Counted from the stretch's first letter, positions 45,201-58,437 are shown. The stretch is 64,000 bases of DNA from Purpureocillium takamizusanense (GCF_022605165.1 NC_063069.1:4526001-4590000), one strand, 5' to 3'. Translations and numbers: made by a program. The notes: generated by a model not told the origin, from the letters alone.

Positions 45201-45777
45201 CTAGTTGAACTGGACGTAGTGGTCCCGAACCATGGGCATCCAAATCAGGGCGCAGCTCGCGAGCGTGAACGGAAAGATTTGAGGCAGGCCAAACGTCATG
45301 CTCTTGAAGACGAACAGCTCCGTCGCAAAGTGACCGAGCGCCACAACGTACGTCCATATAGCGATATTGTACACGGGGCCGAGGTGCAGGTGGTATGCGG
45401 CGTAGCAGCGGACGATGCAGGTGATGAGCGTCCACGTTCCGAAAAGCCGGCCGGCGAGGGGCGTCAGCTGGTCGGCCGCCTTGGGGTCCGTCTGCGACTT
45501 GGCGGGCACGAGCTTGTTGACCGAGTCGTCGGGGTTGAACGTCGCCGAGGCGGGCGGCAGCTGCGAGTTGCGGACGAACCGGCCGTTGTAGACGCGACGG
45601 GAGAAGTGTAGCGTCGCGTAGGCCTGGAGGGAGTTGCCAATGGACACGACGGAGAGCTTTCGACGGAGGTTAGTTGGGGCGGGTGCCTTGCGCTTTCGGG
45701 GTGTGGGCACTCACCACGAGCATGTAGTAAGGAAGCACGCCCTGGGCGGGTGGAAGGAGAGACTTAAGGACGTCCAT
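45201..45777 (-). CDS. ERG28: ergosterol biosynthesis scaffold ERG28
   Basis: Two exons (45715-45777 and 45201-45656; intron GTGAGT, ACTAAC branch, AAG acceptor), 172 residues. It starts MDVLKSLLPPAQGVLPYYML and continues LSVVSIGNSLQAYATLHFSRR, RLFGTWTLITCIVRCYAAY and YNIAIWTYVVALGHFATELF, matching ERG28 with its four hydrophobic segments. ERG28 is an ER membrane protein that tethers the C-4 demethylation enzymes (ERG25, ERG26, ERG27). The insertion after RRVYNG is usual for filamentous fungi. Confidence 0.93.
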
Positions 45778-46185
45778 GGCTGCGGAAGAGGCCACGGCGC
45801 GAGACTGGTGCGCTGTCGAGCTCGGAGCGTTGGGCGAAGTGGCCGCGGTGACGATGAAGGCGTAATAAGGGTTTCAGGGGACGAAGCCCCCGTCGTTGCG
45901 GCATTGGATGTGGGTGGGTTCATCAGCTGCTGTCCCGCTGTATTCCATACTATCGGGCCGCCCCCGCCGTCTGCCGGCGTCCGACGGAGAGCGGGTGCAG
46001 AGGCGCCAGTGGAGCAACGAGGAAACTCCCTGGACGCTAATTATTAATCGCGGTCGCTGCACCTCTCGTTACTAACTTCACACTGCAGTACGGAGCGTAC
46101 CTATCATTGTCACATTTCAGCTCGTGAATGTTAGAGCTGTAATTCGTGTGCTACGTATCTCGTACTACTGGAAAGTACCCGCAGC
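45778..46185. other. no recognisable gene
   Basis: Upstream region of ERG28 and 3' flank of the RidA gene. Confidence 0.5.
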
Positions 46186-46689
46186 TTACGCCGTCGACTT
46201 GGAGCCCTCCGGATCATGCGCCACCACCTCAATCTCGACGCGCATATCATCCTCGGCCAGCCTCGTCACCCCGACGCAGGTCCACAGCGGCTCGTGGTCC
46301 GGCATGTACTTTCTGAAGTTGCGAACCATGGCAGCCAGCGCCTCGTCGTTGATGGGCACATGGTACGAGTTGACGCGGAACACCTGTGACCAGCCCTTGC
46401 AGCCGGCGTCCTTGAGGCAGCGCTCGACGTTTGCGAATGCCAGGTCGATTTGCGCGTTGATCTCGCGCTCGAACACGCCGGTGACGGGGTCCCAGCCTCC
46501 TGTATCCGCGTGTCAGACGCTCGTCACGCCCGCGCCGACATCGAGGGATGGGGCCCGGGGGTATCGGCGTCACTTACCCTGGCCGGCGCACTCTACCCGG
46601 TCACCGACCCGGACGGCCTGGCTGTAGGAAAAGTTCCTCCTCTTCTGCTCCCCCTGCCCCTCGTAGGCGTAGTATCTCAAGTGTGACAT
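46186..46689 (-). CDS. RidA/YjgF/YER057c/UK114-family protein
   Basis: Exons 46578-46689 and 46186-46499 (intron GTAAGT to ACAG) give 141 residues. Sequence FSYSQAVRVGDRVECAGQGG, WDPVTGVFEREINAQIDLAF and EPLWTCVGVTRLAEDDMRVEIEV follows the family, whose members deaminate reactive enamine/imine intermediates or have related roles. The usual catalytic Arg of RidA would fall near RLAEDDMRVE, where Arg is present but spacing differs, so activity is uncertain; it belongs to the subgroup annotated as endoribonuclease L-PSP-like. Confidence 0.85.
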
Positions 46690-47799
46690 GTGAACTGCCG
46701 CTGTTGATGTCTGTCTGCCTGCCCAGTGCAAAGGCGGACGCTTGTACAAGGAGCAACGACGGCGAGTATATACATATATATATATATATATATACCTGGG
46801 GCGGGCAGCGTCAATTTGGACCCATCGCTCGCGCAGCTACGGCAAAAAGTAGTTTCGCGCATCGCCTCCAAGCTAAACATCGCTATGCATTAGTAATTAC
46901 GATCGAGTGCGGTCGGCGAAACCCACGCGTGTACGTCATGCAGTGCGGAAAGCCGTTCCGTTCCGAGTTGCGAAACTTACTTCGTGATTCTAGACGCTAT
47001 CTTTGTCCGCGGCGGTCGGCATTCGCTTATACCTTTCATCTGGGGTAGTATTTGTTTTATCCAGACCATCCGGCTGGTTGTGGAGTCAATGCCGATTCGG
47101 TGCATCAGATATTTGCATTTCTTGTCACGTACGAAGTAGGATGGGGAAACCATCCCGATGCCCCATGGACGCCAGCATGTGTGATGCGTCAAGTCTGTCT
47201 GCGCGTCTTGGTAGATAACGGGTGTTGGAAGTCCTCCACTTAGAAACAGGATCTACATGAGATGTTGAAACCCCGTGGTCAACCTGGCGGCCCAATCTCG
47301 CAATATCGTCAAGGCGCATCGTCTTCGGCAGCCCATGCCTGTGTCAAATTCTGGTGTTACCGCTTCTTTGAAGTCTAGCTCACTTACGTTACACACATGT
47401 ACCAAGCACAAGGTCGTACACTCGAGTTCACCGGCCAGCCAGAGTGCCCTTTTTCTTCTTCCTCTTTGGGCATACTCAGCCTTGCGTAAATCGTCTTGTC
47501 CTCGTCTCCGCGCCGCGTTTCCTTTCATTCTGTCAGTTCGTTTGTGACGAAGCCATGGCCGATCGGATGTGCACTGCGCCGCGCCATGCACTGTGCCTCT
47601 TCCAAGGTCGATCTAGACAAGAACTAATCCTTGATCTACGCTGCACGATCTCCATTCAAGCTTAAAGACTGGTTTCGCAAAGCAATAGAACATATTTGCT
47701 ATACACCAAGTTATAAAGTAAAGAAGTAGCATCCTGCCAGTTAGCCAGCCGCTAAGCCCCAACCGTATCAAAGGCGTGTAATACTCATTTAGCACCGAT
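46690..47799. other. intergenic with a (TA)n microsatellite at about 46770-46795
   Basis: Apart from the TA repeat (ATATACATATATATATAT...), nothing is recognised. Confidence 0.55.
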
Positions 47800-48394
47800 T
47801 CAACCCTGAGGTTTCCTATCATATCTTTGATATTTCTCAAGCCGGACCAATTCGGCTACCCGTAGTGTACACTCCTGTTCAACCTGAGCCAGTACCAACG
47901 GGTTCGTAGGCACTTCTATCTTCGGCAGTGTGCAATCCGCCAATTGTTTTGCGCGTGCGAAATGGGTTTGACAGCCTCCGCCGCCGAGGGGGCACTGCAT
48001 TTATGACATCCGTTAGCCGCTGCTGAACCCGTCGCGCTCATTACATTATAGGGATGCAAGTCGTCATGTTGGTACTTCGTATAATATACGTACCTTATAG
48101 TACTCGTGGCAAGCTCTGTCCGACCATAGGAGTTCGCCGTACGCACGCTTGCCGGACCGCTTGATTTCCAAGAGCTGGTATGTACACACGCCGTGTGGGC
48201 AGTCTGGTAAGGATGCGTTATAGAAGCAGGTCTTGGAAGGATGTCTCTTAGTAAGAAAACGTTTCGAGTTTATAGATGCAGTCACTTACCCCGTATCGAT
48301 TTAGGTCGTAATAGTGCTTCCTGACTTGCACCGCCTGCTCCCAGCTATCGAACCAGACGCGCTCCTCCATGTCGCGTGTAATTTTCACAGCCAT
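47800..48394 (-). CDS. hypothetical protein, 145 aa, three exons
   Basis: Three exons found by splice signals: 48290-48394, 48094-48231 and 47800-47994, all phase 0, with GTAAGT and GTACGT donors and a GCTAAC branch. The product begins MAVKITRDMEERVWFDSWEQ, has TCFYNASLPDCPHGVCTYQ and RACHEYYK in the middle exon, CPLGGGGCQTHFARAKQLADC in the third, and ends with a charged helix-like stretch. Its Cys/His content suggests a metal site. No signal peptide. I do not recognise the family; consistent splicing and codon continuity argue that it is real. Confidence 0.6.
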
Positions 48395-49920
48395 TATTAC
48401 TCTGTGAGGTCCGGCACTGAGGTCTAGTAGAAGACTCAGGTATTACCGGCTATGGCTCTGCGAGCATCTTAGCTTGGGGCTTTTATATTCAGATGGCGCA
48501 CTATAAGGCCACGTCATATGGATTGATCGGCAAATGAATTAGTAAAATATATCGGTTAAGTATAAAGTAATAGTCTACAGATATGTATCTATATTTAGTT
48601 CTTATATAAGCTATAGCCGTGAAGCGCCACCGTAGTTAGGGAGGCCGTGTTTCGAATCGACGTTTGCAGTGTTATAATGGTATCGCCGGGCGAGTAGGTG
48701 GTGCCAAGACGACTCCTACTCGCCCTAATACTATACCTACCTGAGGGACGGAGCCCGTGTGTGTTTTAATTGTTTCCAATTACAGTTGTTAAGACTAATA
48801 AATCTAGAGTTGTTGTGGCTGGTGCCTCTCTCGACTGTGAGCGAAAATCTTTCGTTTTAGTCAAATGTTTTGGCCGCGGGGGGGCGTGTCCGCTCCGAGA
48901 GGTCCGCTCCGACGGCGACGGGCTTCTCTTTTGCGTGCCTGCGCACCTTACAACACGGAGTGTATCTGCCTATGAATATGTCTATATTCTCTTACTATTC
49001 GCCTGGTCATTCGTAAGGAGCTATACTCTGTTTCGCATAGGAGAATACGCGCGTAACGGGCCTCATCCTCCATTTCTCGAGAGGCCATCTGGGAAATATG
49101 GGAGGACTGAGGCTTGACTCTTTCGGCTCTAGCATATTCTTCAGGAGTCTCATACTGGGATCTTGGAGTGATTTTGGTCCCAACAGCAGGGGTTCGTGAT
49201 TGCAACAATGAACGGGGGCCTCCATTAGTGTAAATGCAAGGCTTCGCGGGAGGGCAATGCTCCTTAACGTACCTTCAAGAGCATGCATCGAAGTTCTTAC
49301 TCTTATCCTTCGGCACTGCATCAAGGAAAAAAGCCAAAAGACCCGTTATTGGGCTATTCCCGTATTTGAGTTGGAATGTGACGGGCCTCAGGCGGGGTAT
49401 AAAGCACGTCCAGGCGAAGACTCTAGATGGCAGAATGCGTCGTCAATCGTGATGGAAGGGGCATTGTTCTGGTGGTATGTTGACGGTGCGGCTATCGCAA
49501 ACGAGGAACGCTCAATTACTTATTGACGTTGTCTTACTCTCAAGCCCTGTTGACATGCAGCGCAGCGTGGAAAGGCCAGTAATTCAAAAGCGGATGAAGT
49601 TGGGGCGCAGTAGAGTCGGCTCGCTCGACCAAACGAGGAGAGCAATGGGGTAACTTATGTAGTGTCAACCCGTGGCCGAAACAGGGTTAGCCAGGTCCTT
49701 CCAATGCCTGGAGTTGGTGCTGCCGCAGCTGCGGGCTTTGAGCTTAGCGCCCGTGCGCCCAACTGAGGAAACTGCCAAGCACCTTCTCTGGAGGCTGGTT
49801 TAGCACACGGCAGCTTGCGGATCGTTGGGAATATCCGACCGTCTCTGGGTTCCTTCGAGCCGTCTTCCCCCCAAAACATCATCCTCCACCATCGGCTGCT
49901 CGTCGCCTGCTCCCGCTACA
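48395..49920. other. no recognisable gene; one inverted repeat
   Basis: Nothing coding is supported. At about 48688-48724 an 11-bp inverted repeat (GGGCGAGTAGG / CCTACTCGCCC) could fold into a hairpin. The sequence around 48640-48660 has a TTCGAATC motif but does not fold as a tRNA by eye. Confidence 0.45.
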
Positions 49921-51023
49921 ATGGACCATCCGCTCGTGCAGAAAGCTCTGAGTTATATCCAGCAGATCCCTCCTGTGCCGGAGCAGGTCCAATTGGGTTT
50001 TGCTGCCATCGGCGCGCTTTACCTCGGGACCAAGCTCCTGGGCTACCTGTCGCTCCTCCTCAGCGCCTTCGTTTTTGTCGGCCACCCTGTGCGTACCCAG
50101 TCAAGCTACACAACGCAGATGACCGGAGCAAACGTTCTCATTGCTAATGCGTCTCTGCACAGCTCCGCAGGTATGGCCGCGCCGGCTCTTGGGCCGTCGT
50201 CACGGGCGCCTCGGACGGCCTCGGCAAGGAGTATGCGACGCAGCTCGCCGCCAAGGGCTTCAACCTTGTCCTCGTCTCCCGAACCCAGTCCAAGCTCGAC
50301 ACACTCGCCAAGGACATCGAGCAGAAATACCCCGGCAAGGGCCTCCAAGTCAAGACGCTGGCTATGGACTTTGCCAAGAATGACGAGCGCGACTACGACC
50401 TGCTGCGCGAGCTGATCCGCGGCCTCGACATTGCCGTGCTCATCAACAACGTCGGCCAGAGCCACAGCATCCCCGTGTCGTTCCTCGAGACAACCAAGGA
50501 GGAGCTGGAGAACATTGTCACCATCAACTGCATCGGCACCCTCAAGGTTACCCAGATCGTCGCCCCCGTGCTGAAGGCGCGCAAGCACGGCCTGATCCTG
50601 ACCATGGGCTCCTTCGGCGGCTGGACCCCCACCCCGTACCTGGCCACGTACTCGGGCAGCAAGGCCTTCCTACAGCAGTGGAGCAACGCGCTCGCTTCTG
50701 AGCTGGCCGACGACCACGTCGACGTCTACCTGGTCTTGAGCCACCTGGTCACGACGGCCATGAGCAAGGTCCGCCGCCCCAGCCTGCTCATCCCCAACGC
50801 GCGCAACTTCGTCAAGTCGGCCCTCGGCAAGATTGGCCTTGGAGGCTACCAGACCGCGCCCAACACCTACACCCCTTGGTGGAGCCACGCCGTCATGTTG
50901 TGGCTCATCGAGAATGTCCCTGGTGTCAACAGCCCGATTACTATCTGGTACAATAAGAAGATGCATGTTGATATCCGCAAGAGGGCCCTGCGGAAGCGGG
51001 AGCGCGAGGCCAAGAAGCAATAG
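49921..51023 (+). CDS. very-long-chain 3-oxoacyl-CoA reductase (KAR)
   Basis: Two exons (49921-50088 and 50163-51023; donor GTGCGT, branch GCTAAT, acceptor CACAG), 342 residues. An N-terminal membrane segment ([16 protein letters not shown]) precedes a short-chain dehydrogenase domain: [16 protein letters not shown] (NADPH site), INNVGQSHS, and the catalytic TYSGSK (Tyr-x3-Lys). The C-terminal KKQ-like basic end fits ER retention. The enzyme catalyses the second step of fatty-acid elongation in the ER (yeast IFA38). Confidence 0.93.
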
Positions 51024-51653
51024 GCGTCTTGCAGATCCCTTGAGATGTCCTGATAGGAACTAGAAGACTGGGCATGGGGAGGAGTTGGAACTGCACCAGA
51101 GTGCAATATGGTTTGGAGTCATAGCAGGGAGGCTTCTGCTGCCGCTGGGGGCCGTGTATGCTACCAAGTACCGGGTAATGGGGTAAAAGCACAAGAATGA
51201 CACGACGTCTACGGGTACGTGTATGGGGCTTGTCCATGGTGCTCGAGCGGCTTGCGAATTGAGCACGAGACCATTATAGGATATGATGGACTTGTAACCT
51301 AGGGTTGGAAAGGAAACTAGTAATCTTCGGACTAATCGTTATGCCTACGAAACCTCAGGTAGCTAGAGTGAGGCTTCCAGGCTCCCATCCTGTGGGCGGA
51401 TTAACACGATGCCGGAGGGAGCGCTGAGAAGAAAAAAAAATTGGTGTCCCAGGCCGCCACAGACCATGAGGGTCTGGCACCCACCCACCATGGATACGCC
51501 CAACGCCACCAGCACCAGCACTGCTGCCCACCCTCCACCACCCCACTCGGGCGCCTGGTCTGCTGCACAGTTGGCGATGACTCAAGTGCCAAAACGCGCA
51601 CAAAGTCGACGACCCTCTTTTCCTTCTATCTTGCGTGACGAGCTGGCCCAGGC
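51024..51653. other. no recognisable gene
   Basis: Intergenic between two plus-strand genes; includes the HTS1 promoter. Confidence 0.5.
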
Positions 51654-53412
51654 ATGCTGTTTGTGATCAGCAAGATCCGTCCCGCGTTGATTCGAGCCGC
51701 TGTCGCACGCCCTGGCCTGACGCTATCGAATTCACTCTCCCTCTCCGGTCCGAGAAACTTTGCGACGTCGCGATCCTTGCAGACATCACCCCTCGCGTTC
51801 GACCCCGCGGTGCAGGACCAAGAACACACAATGGCGACTCAAGAAGGAGGAAAGGAGGGCAAAAAGTCCGGTGGCGGCGTCACGCTCAAGACGCCCAAAG
51901 GCACACGCGACTGGGCCGGCGAGGACATGCTCTTGCGAGACGACGTCTTGTGCGAGCTTCCACCCCAAGACTGCGGCCCAAGTCCAACGCTGACAAGCTT
52001 CCAGCAAGACAATCACCGACATCTTCAAACGCCACGGCGGCAGCCCCCTCGATACACCCGTCTTTGAGCTCAAGGAGATTCTCGCCGGCAGTACGCCTCC
52101 CCCGTTGTCGCCCGGATCGAATATGGGGGACATAATCTAACATAAGCGTGTAGAGTATGGCGAGGACCAGCGTCTCGTGTATGACCTGGGCGACCAAGGT
52201 GGCGAGATTTGCTCCTTACGATACGACCTGACGGTTCCTTTCGCCCGCTGGCTGGCCATGAACAACGTCCAGCAGATCAAGCGCTACCACCTCGCCAAGG
52301 TCTACCGTCGCGACCAGCCTGCGATTGCCCGTGGCCGGTATCGCGAGTTCCACCAATGCGATTTCGACATTGCTGGTGTTTACGATCCCATGATTCCCGA
52401 CGCCGAAATTCTGCGCATCATTGTTGAGGTCTTCGAAGCACTCGACCTTGGCATCACCATCAAGCTCAACCATCGCAAGATCCTCGACGGCATGTTTGCT
52501 GTTGCCGGCGTACCGGCCGAGAAGACCCGTACCATCAGCTCTGCCGTCGACAAGCTGGACAAGATGGCATGGCCAGAAGTCAAGAAGGAGATGGTCGAGG
52601 AGAAGGGGCTCGCCGAGGAGGTCGCAGACCAAATTGGCGAATACGTGCTGAACAAGGGCACGGTCTCCCAGATGGTTGATTATATTCGAGGAAACGAGAA
52701 GCTTATTGCCAACGAGACTGTCAAGGCTGGCGTTGATGACATGGCCCTGCTCGGCACTTACCTGGACGCCATGGAGGTGTCGGACAAGATCACATTTGAT
52801 CTGTCTCTGGCGCGTGGTCTGGACTACTATACCGGCTTGATCTACGAGGTCATCAACCTCCCGCCAAAAGAGGACGAGACGAGCGGTAAGAAGAAGCTCA
52901 AGAAGGATGACCCGGCAAACCAAGTTGGCAGCATAGCGGCCGGCGGTCGCTACGACAACCTGGTGGGCATGTACGGGAAAAAGACGATTCCCTGCGTCGG
53001 CATCTCGTTTGGTGTGGATCGCATTTTCACCATTCTCAAGGCCAGACGCGAGAGAGAGAACGCCGCCAAGACGCGCACCACGGATGTGTACGTCATGGCC
53101 TTTGGTGGCAAGGAATTCAATGGCCTGCTGCCAGAGCGCATGTCGGTTGCGAGCCGACTATGGAAGGCAGGCATTCGCGCCGAATTCTCGCCCAAAGTCA
53201 AGCCCAAGCTGCCCCAGCAGTTCAAAGCTGCCGAGGACAGGGATGTGCCGCTGGGCATCATCCTTGGCCAGGATGAGCTTGCGGCCGGACAGGTGCGGTT
53301 GAAGCAGCTTGGCCAGGGCACTCAGGCCGGGGCATCAGGTGATGACGATAACAGAGGCAAGCTGGTGAGCCTGGATGATCTGGCGGAGGAGGTTAAGAAA
53401 CTGTTGCTATAG
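51654..53412 (+). CDS. HTS1: histidyl-tRNA synthetase, mitochondrial and cytosolic
   Basis: Exons 51654-51949, 52005-52090 and 52154-53412, 546 residues. Class II motif 1 region [20 protein letters not shown] and [12 protein letters not shown], motif 2 [22 protein letters not shown], the histidine A site [14 protein letters not shown], motif 3 GVSFGVDRI (here [10 protein letters not shown]), and a C-terminal anticodon-binding domain. The first start gives a Ser/Arg-rich presumed mitochondrial leader ([19 protein letters not shown]); a second in-frame ATG at 51831 ([10 protein letters not shown]) gives the cytosolic form. Yeast HTS1 makes both forms in the same way. Confidence 0.95.
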
Positions 53413-54068
53413 ACGATTTGCTAGAGCCAAGAACTGGAAGAGAACGGCATAGACGAATGTTCGCATGCAATGGATGGCCCGCCTGCCCATGGCTTCTGTT
53501 TGCTGTGCTTCGCGTCAGTTCTGCGCGTCAATTGGAGAGAGCCGTAGGACCGTTTGACCTATACTTATGAATGATATCAATGGGATGACAATGGCAAAAT
53601 TTCCCCAAGCTATTCAAGACGAAAGTCAATTGTTCTCGGTCAATGTCATGCCATGAGCTCTCAACGTCGCCCAAGTTTGGGGGTTTGTGACCCAAACAGG
53701 TTTAGCGCCACCGCCCCCGGCCCTGTCGCGAAAAATCCAAGCTGGTTCCAGCCTCCCCAGCTCCGGCCTCACACGCATCTCTAAACCTGTTTACCGCATC
53801 ATCACCACCATCTCTTGCGCCCTCTTTTAGCTTCACGAAACTGCTAGAGGGGGCATAACACGTGCGCCGCGACATCTCTGCAAGTATTGCGACCAAGACA
53901 AGCTTCGGAACCTCGACAAGGACGATTGGCTGTGCCCCTTGCCGACGGGATTCATGCAGCGCCGCCAGCGCGTGCCGCTTCTTCCATCCACCTCGGGATA
54001 GGCGACCGATCTGCCACAGCGCACGCCCGTTACTGGGTATCAACCGATAGACGACAACGTCGCCTGGC
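53413..54068. other. intergenic, 5' leader of NUP170
   Basis: A minus-strand frame at 53702-54262 overlaps the NUP170 start but shows no family features and is treated as chance. Confidence 0.5.
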
Positions 54069-57000
54069 ATGTCTTTCCCGCAGACCACGCCTATGCGGCC
54101 GGTGCCCGGCGCGTTTATGAACACGCCAGCTCTCGCCTCGAGGTTCCAACCCGGCAACGACCCGGTGCGACGGCAGCTATTCCCCGTCTCCGAAGATGCA
54201 CATGCGGGCTCTGGTATCCCTGCAAAGTCGGCACCTTCCAGCTCGCTGGCTCCTCCCGCCACAAAGTCTTCGCCTGGCGCCTCAGCGGCTATAGGTCAGG
54301 CTGGCTCCGGACAGCAGAGCTTGGTGGCTACGACGCCTCTTCCGGCGCCCCGTGCTGAGAATGCCCCGCCGGTGGGTAAGGCGGCCAAGGCCATTAATGC
54401 CTTTTTGCAGCTTGACGAAAGCTTCCCCGACCTGGACTCGTACTGCAGACGTAAGTTCAGCTTTGGGGGGGTTCACTGTGCCAGTGGCTTTGCTAATTCT
54501 CCTTGCAGAAGGCGCCTCGTCAGATTATGAGCTTCCCGGACCCGACTCTGCTTGGGCCCCATTCCATAAGACCCAAATGTACCCTATACCGAATCAAGTC
54601 TTCGACCACTACAATGCGGGCGAGCTCCAGACCCTGATGGGTCTCTTCGCCGAGATCAACCATGCTTGGGTCGTCATCGACAACTCATTGTTCCTCTGGG
54701 ACTACACGCACCCTGACCCGGAGCTCATCGGCTTCGAGGACCAGCCGCATACCATCAACGCTGTGGCTCTAGTGCCCCCCAAACCCGGCATCTTTGTCAA
54801 CACAATCAACCATATACTTGTGGTCGCTACCTCCTCCGAGATGATCCTCCTCGGTGTCTCTGCGACAGACACGCCCGCAGGCACCAAGTCTGTCGCGCTG
54901 TATCAAACGAAGTTGACCCTACCCCTCCGTGGCGTCGACGTGCGGATCATCTCTGGATCCGCAGATGGGCGAATTTTCTTTGGTGGCAGCACGGACATCG
55001 ACATCAACGAGCTGTATTACCAGTCAGAGGAGAAGTGGTTTTCGAACCGCTGTGGCAAGATCAACCACACAAATCCAGGTTGGTCTTCGGTTGTGTCTCT
55101 CCAGTCGTCCCTCTGGGGAACGAAAGCGCCCGAACACCTGGTGCAGATTGTCATCGACGATTCGCGGAGGCTTGTCTACACACTTTCCAGCAAATCAACT
55201 ATCCGGACATACCATATGGACGCGCCCGACCGCCTTAATAAGGTCATTGAAAAGGAAAAGGTGTACTGCCTGCGCGACATAGCGCACATGATCACACAGT
55301 CGAAGCTTCTCAGCGACCGCATGAACATTGTCTCCATCAGCACCATCGCAAAGCAGGAGGCGTCGAAACTACACCTCATGGCTCTAACCGACACTGGATG
55401 CCGACTCTTCTTTAGCGCAACGAGCGCGTCCAGCTACCTCTACGGCTCCCAGTCGAACATGGCGCCGCAGAGCATGCAAGTTCAGTTCATCAAGTTCCCA
55501 CCAAGCGCGAATCCGCGAAGGATCAGCCAACTCGCACAGCCCGGACAACCTGGCTCCGAGTCCGTTGTCGACCTCGAGTCGGTCATGTTACTAGGCAGCC
55601 GAAAAGGTGCTCGTTTCGCGCCAGGCTTTTTCCTGGACTTTGTGAGCAGCACAGAGAATACCAATGTAGACACCCTGTTTGTCTCAGGACCAGAGACTGG
55701 TCGGATAAAGCGAACGTCGCCGACAACCCCTCTCCGATACTTTGAGCAGGCTAGTTGGATAGATATTGGAAGCCGCGCCGAGGCTGTCGGTCTCATCACC
55801 AAGCCTTTTGCTGCGGCGCAACAGCCTTTAGGATTTGGCAATGAGCTGGCGGTTCAGTTTGATGAACCGCCGAGCGAATTCGCTGTTCTTACCAACACTG
55901 GGATCCACATCATCCGTCGACGCCGCTTGGTGGACACTTTCGCTGCGGCCATTCGTGATGCGCCTGGCGATGAAGCTTTGGACGTCATCACGCGCCGTCT
56001 CATTCAGCTATACGGCCGCGTCGAAACCGTATCAACGGCTCTGGCTGTGGCTTGTGGTCAAGGTGGAGATGGGCGACCGGGTGCAGCCAGGGCGATTGAT
56101 CAGGCCACTCAAGACCGTGCAAGAGGCCTCTTTGTCGATTTCGGTGGACAGCCGACTATCACAGAGACGGATGGGACAGCCCTGACTACCGATTCCGTGA
56201 GACTGTCATCCCGCCACGATGCCCTCGCCCTGTACCTTTCCCGCCTCATCCGCAAGCTTTGGAAGACCCCGGTTATCAAGAGCGGAGTGTCGCCAGCAGG
56301 CGGTATTATCATTGACTCAGCCGTTCCCATCGGCAAACTCGTCTCGACGCAAGAGAACCTCGAGCGACTGCGAAAGTTCATCGACTCCAACCGCGGATTG
56401 ATCCAAGGCATGTCGGGCCCTTCAGATCTTCAGCGAGTGGCCAGTAGGCAGGAGGAGGTGGCCCTGCAAGCTGAGCACCAGGCACTCTATGCACTCCAGA
56501 AGCTCATGGAGAGCATATCCGAGGGCATCTCGTTCGTACTGATGATGTTTGACGAGCGCGTGTCCGACATTTTTGTCAGACTGGACGAGACATCGCGCCA
56601 GCACCTCAAAGACCTAACCTATGAGAAGCTTTTCTCGCAAGCCGATGGCAAGGAACTCGCTAAGTTGCTGGTAAAGGCCATTGTCAATCGCAATATCGAA
56701 AGTGGTTCGAACGTCGAGACAGTGGCGGACGCGCTGCGGCGGCGCTGCGGCAGCTTTTGTAGCCCCGACGACGTGGTCATCTTCAAGGCCCAAGAGCAGC
56801 TCAAGAGGGCATCGGAGCAACCACTTAATACGAATCTGTCAAGGGGTCTGTTGCATGAGAGCCTGAAGCTCTTCGAAAAGGTGGCTGGCAGCCTGACGTT
56901 TGCGAACCTGCAGACTGCCGTTGCCCAGTATATCAGCCTGAAATATTACGCCGGCGGCATTCAACTCTGCCTGGTGGTGGCTCGAGAGGCGGATAGAGGG

Positions 57001-58437
57001 AACACGGCGCTGCAATGGGTCAATGATGGTAAGCCCACCAATGACCCTAGGGGCACGGCCTTTGCGGAGCGAAAGCGGTGCTATGATCTCATCCATGACG
57101 TGCTGCGAGACCTGGACATGGCGTCGAGCAAGGAGCCCGAGTTGATCGATGGGAAGCTCACGCTCATTGCGACCAAGAGGCTGGAGGCCTACGACGTGGT
57201 TAACAGCTCTGACGACGAGGTCTTCCACTTTGGCTTGTACGAGTGGTACATCCAGCAAGGCTGGACGGACCGCATTTTGGCCATTGAATCGCCCCATGTC
57301 ATCACCTTCCTGCAACGGCTGGCTGCCACGAACGTGGAGCACGCAGATCTTCTGTGCCGCTTCTACACCAACCGAAGCCGATTCTTTGACGCGGCCGAGG
57401 TGCAAGCCGAGCTTGCCAACTCAGCCTTTGCTCTGGGCATCAAGGACAGGATCCGGCTGCTGAGTTTGGCCAAGGCTAACGCCAACGTGGCCACCGTGGG
57501 CGTAAGCCGCCAGCAGCAGCAGATGCTCAATCATGCGGTGACGGACCTGCTCGAGGTTGCCAACATTCAGGACGACTTGCTCGGCAGATTGAAGGTGGAC
57601 GAGAGGATTAGCCCCGAGCGCAAGCTGGAGATTGAACGGGCCCTTAACGGCAAGATCCTGGATCTGTCAGAGGTACATGGCATTCCCTACACCGGCGGTG
57701 AAGTTCTTGTGCACTAACATGCTTGGAAGCTTTTCAACGACTACGCCGACCAAGCCGGATACTACGACCTTTGTCTCCTCATCTACCACACGGCCAACTA
57801 CCGCAACCCGACGACGATTTCTGGGACGTGGAACAACCTCATTCAGCAAACGCACGACGAGGTGATTGCGATGCAAGAGAACGCCGGGGAAGGGGAGCCT
57901 TCACCCCCAATGCCATACGAGGCCGTGACGAGCAAGATTCAGAACATTGCTCACCACACGTCTCTCGACAGCTTTGTGTTTCCCATCCAGACGCTCCTCC
58001 CGGAACTGTGCCGGTATGCTGTTGCGTACCAGCAGGATATGACCATTGGGGCAGACCCGACGTGGCCCGTACAGCTTTTCCTGTCGCTGGGCGTCTCCCA
58101 TGACATGATCGTGAGAGTGCTGGAGAACACGTTCGACACGCAAGATTACGGGTTTATTGGCACAGTGAGGAGTCGCATCATTGAGGTCATTGTCGCGGTT
58201 GTCAACAACTGGGTGTCGGATGTGCGACGCCGTGGCGGCACGGCCAAGGGCGGGTCGATCGGACCCTGGGTGGGTGAACTGCTGGCTCGGTGCGAAGCCG
58301 CGCTGCCGCCTCCGGGCCAGGGCAGCAACATCGGCGGGGCGGACCTGGCAGATATCAGACGGGTTCTGAGGACATTGCGTAGGGAGGTCTCTGGGCTGAT
58401 TGAGCGGGCGCCTACGGGCAGCCTGAGGTTCATGTAG
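54069..58437 (+). CDS. NUP170: nucleoporin NUP170/NUP155
   Basis: Three exons (54069-54450, 54509-57672, 57730-58437; branch points CTAAT and CTAAC) give 1417 residues, the usual length. After a Pro/Ser-rich N-terminus come SDYELPGPDSAWAPFHKTQM, the beta-propeller region (NHAWVVIDNSLFLWDY, VDVRIISGSADGRIFFGG, DIDINELYYQ) and a long alpha-solenoid ending RREVSGLIERAPTG. NUP170/155 is an inner-ring scaffold nucleoporin needed for pore assembly and anchoring. The third exon uses a GTACAT donor; reading through would end at a TAA at 57715-57717. Confidence 0.95.

Noticed and set aside
48630..48700. tRNA-like T-loop motif
   Set aside because: No cloverleaf could be drawn; only the T-loop-like motif is present.
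53702..54262. 186-aa minus-strand frame
   Set aside because: Overlaps the NUP170 5' exon in antisense and shows no family features.
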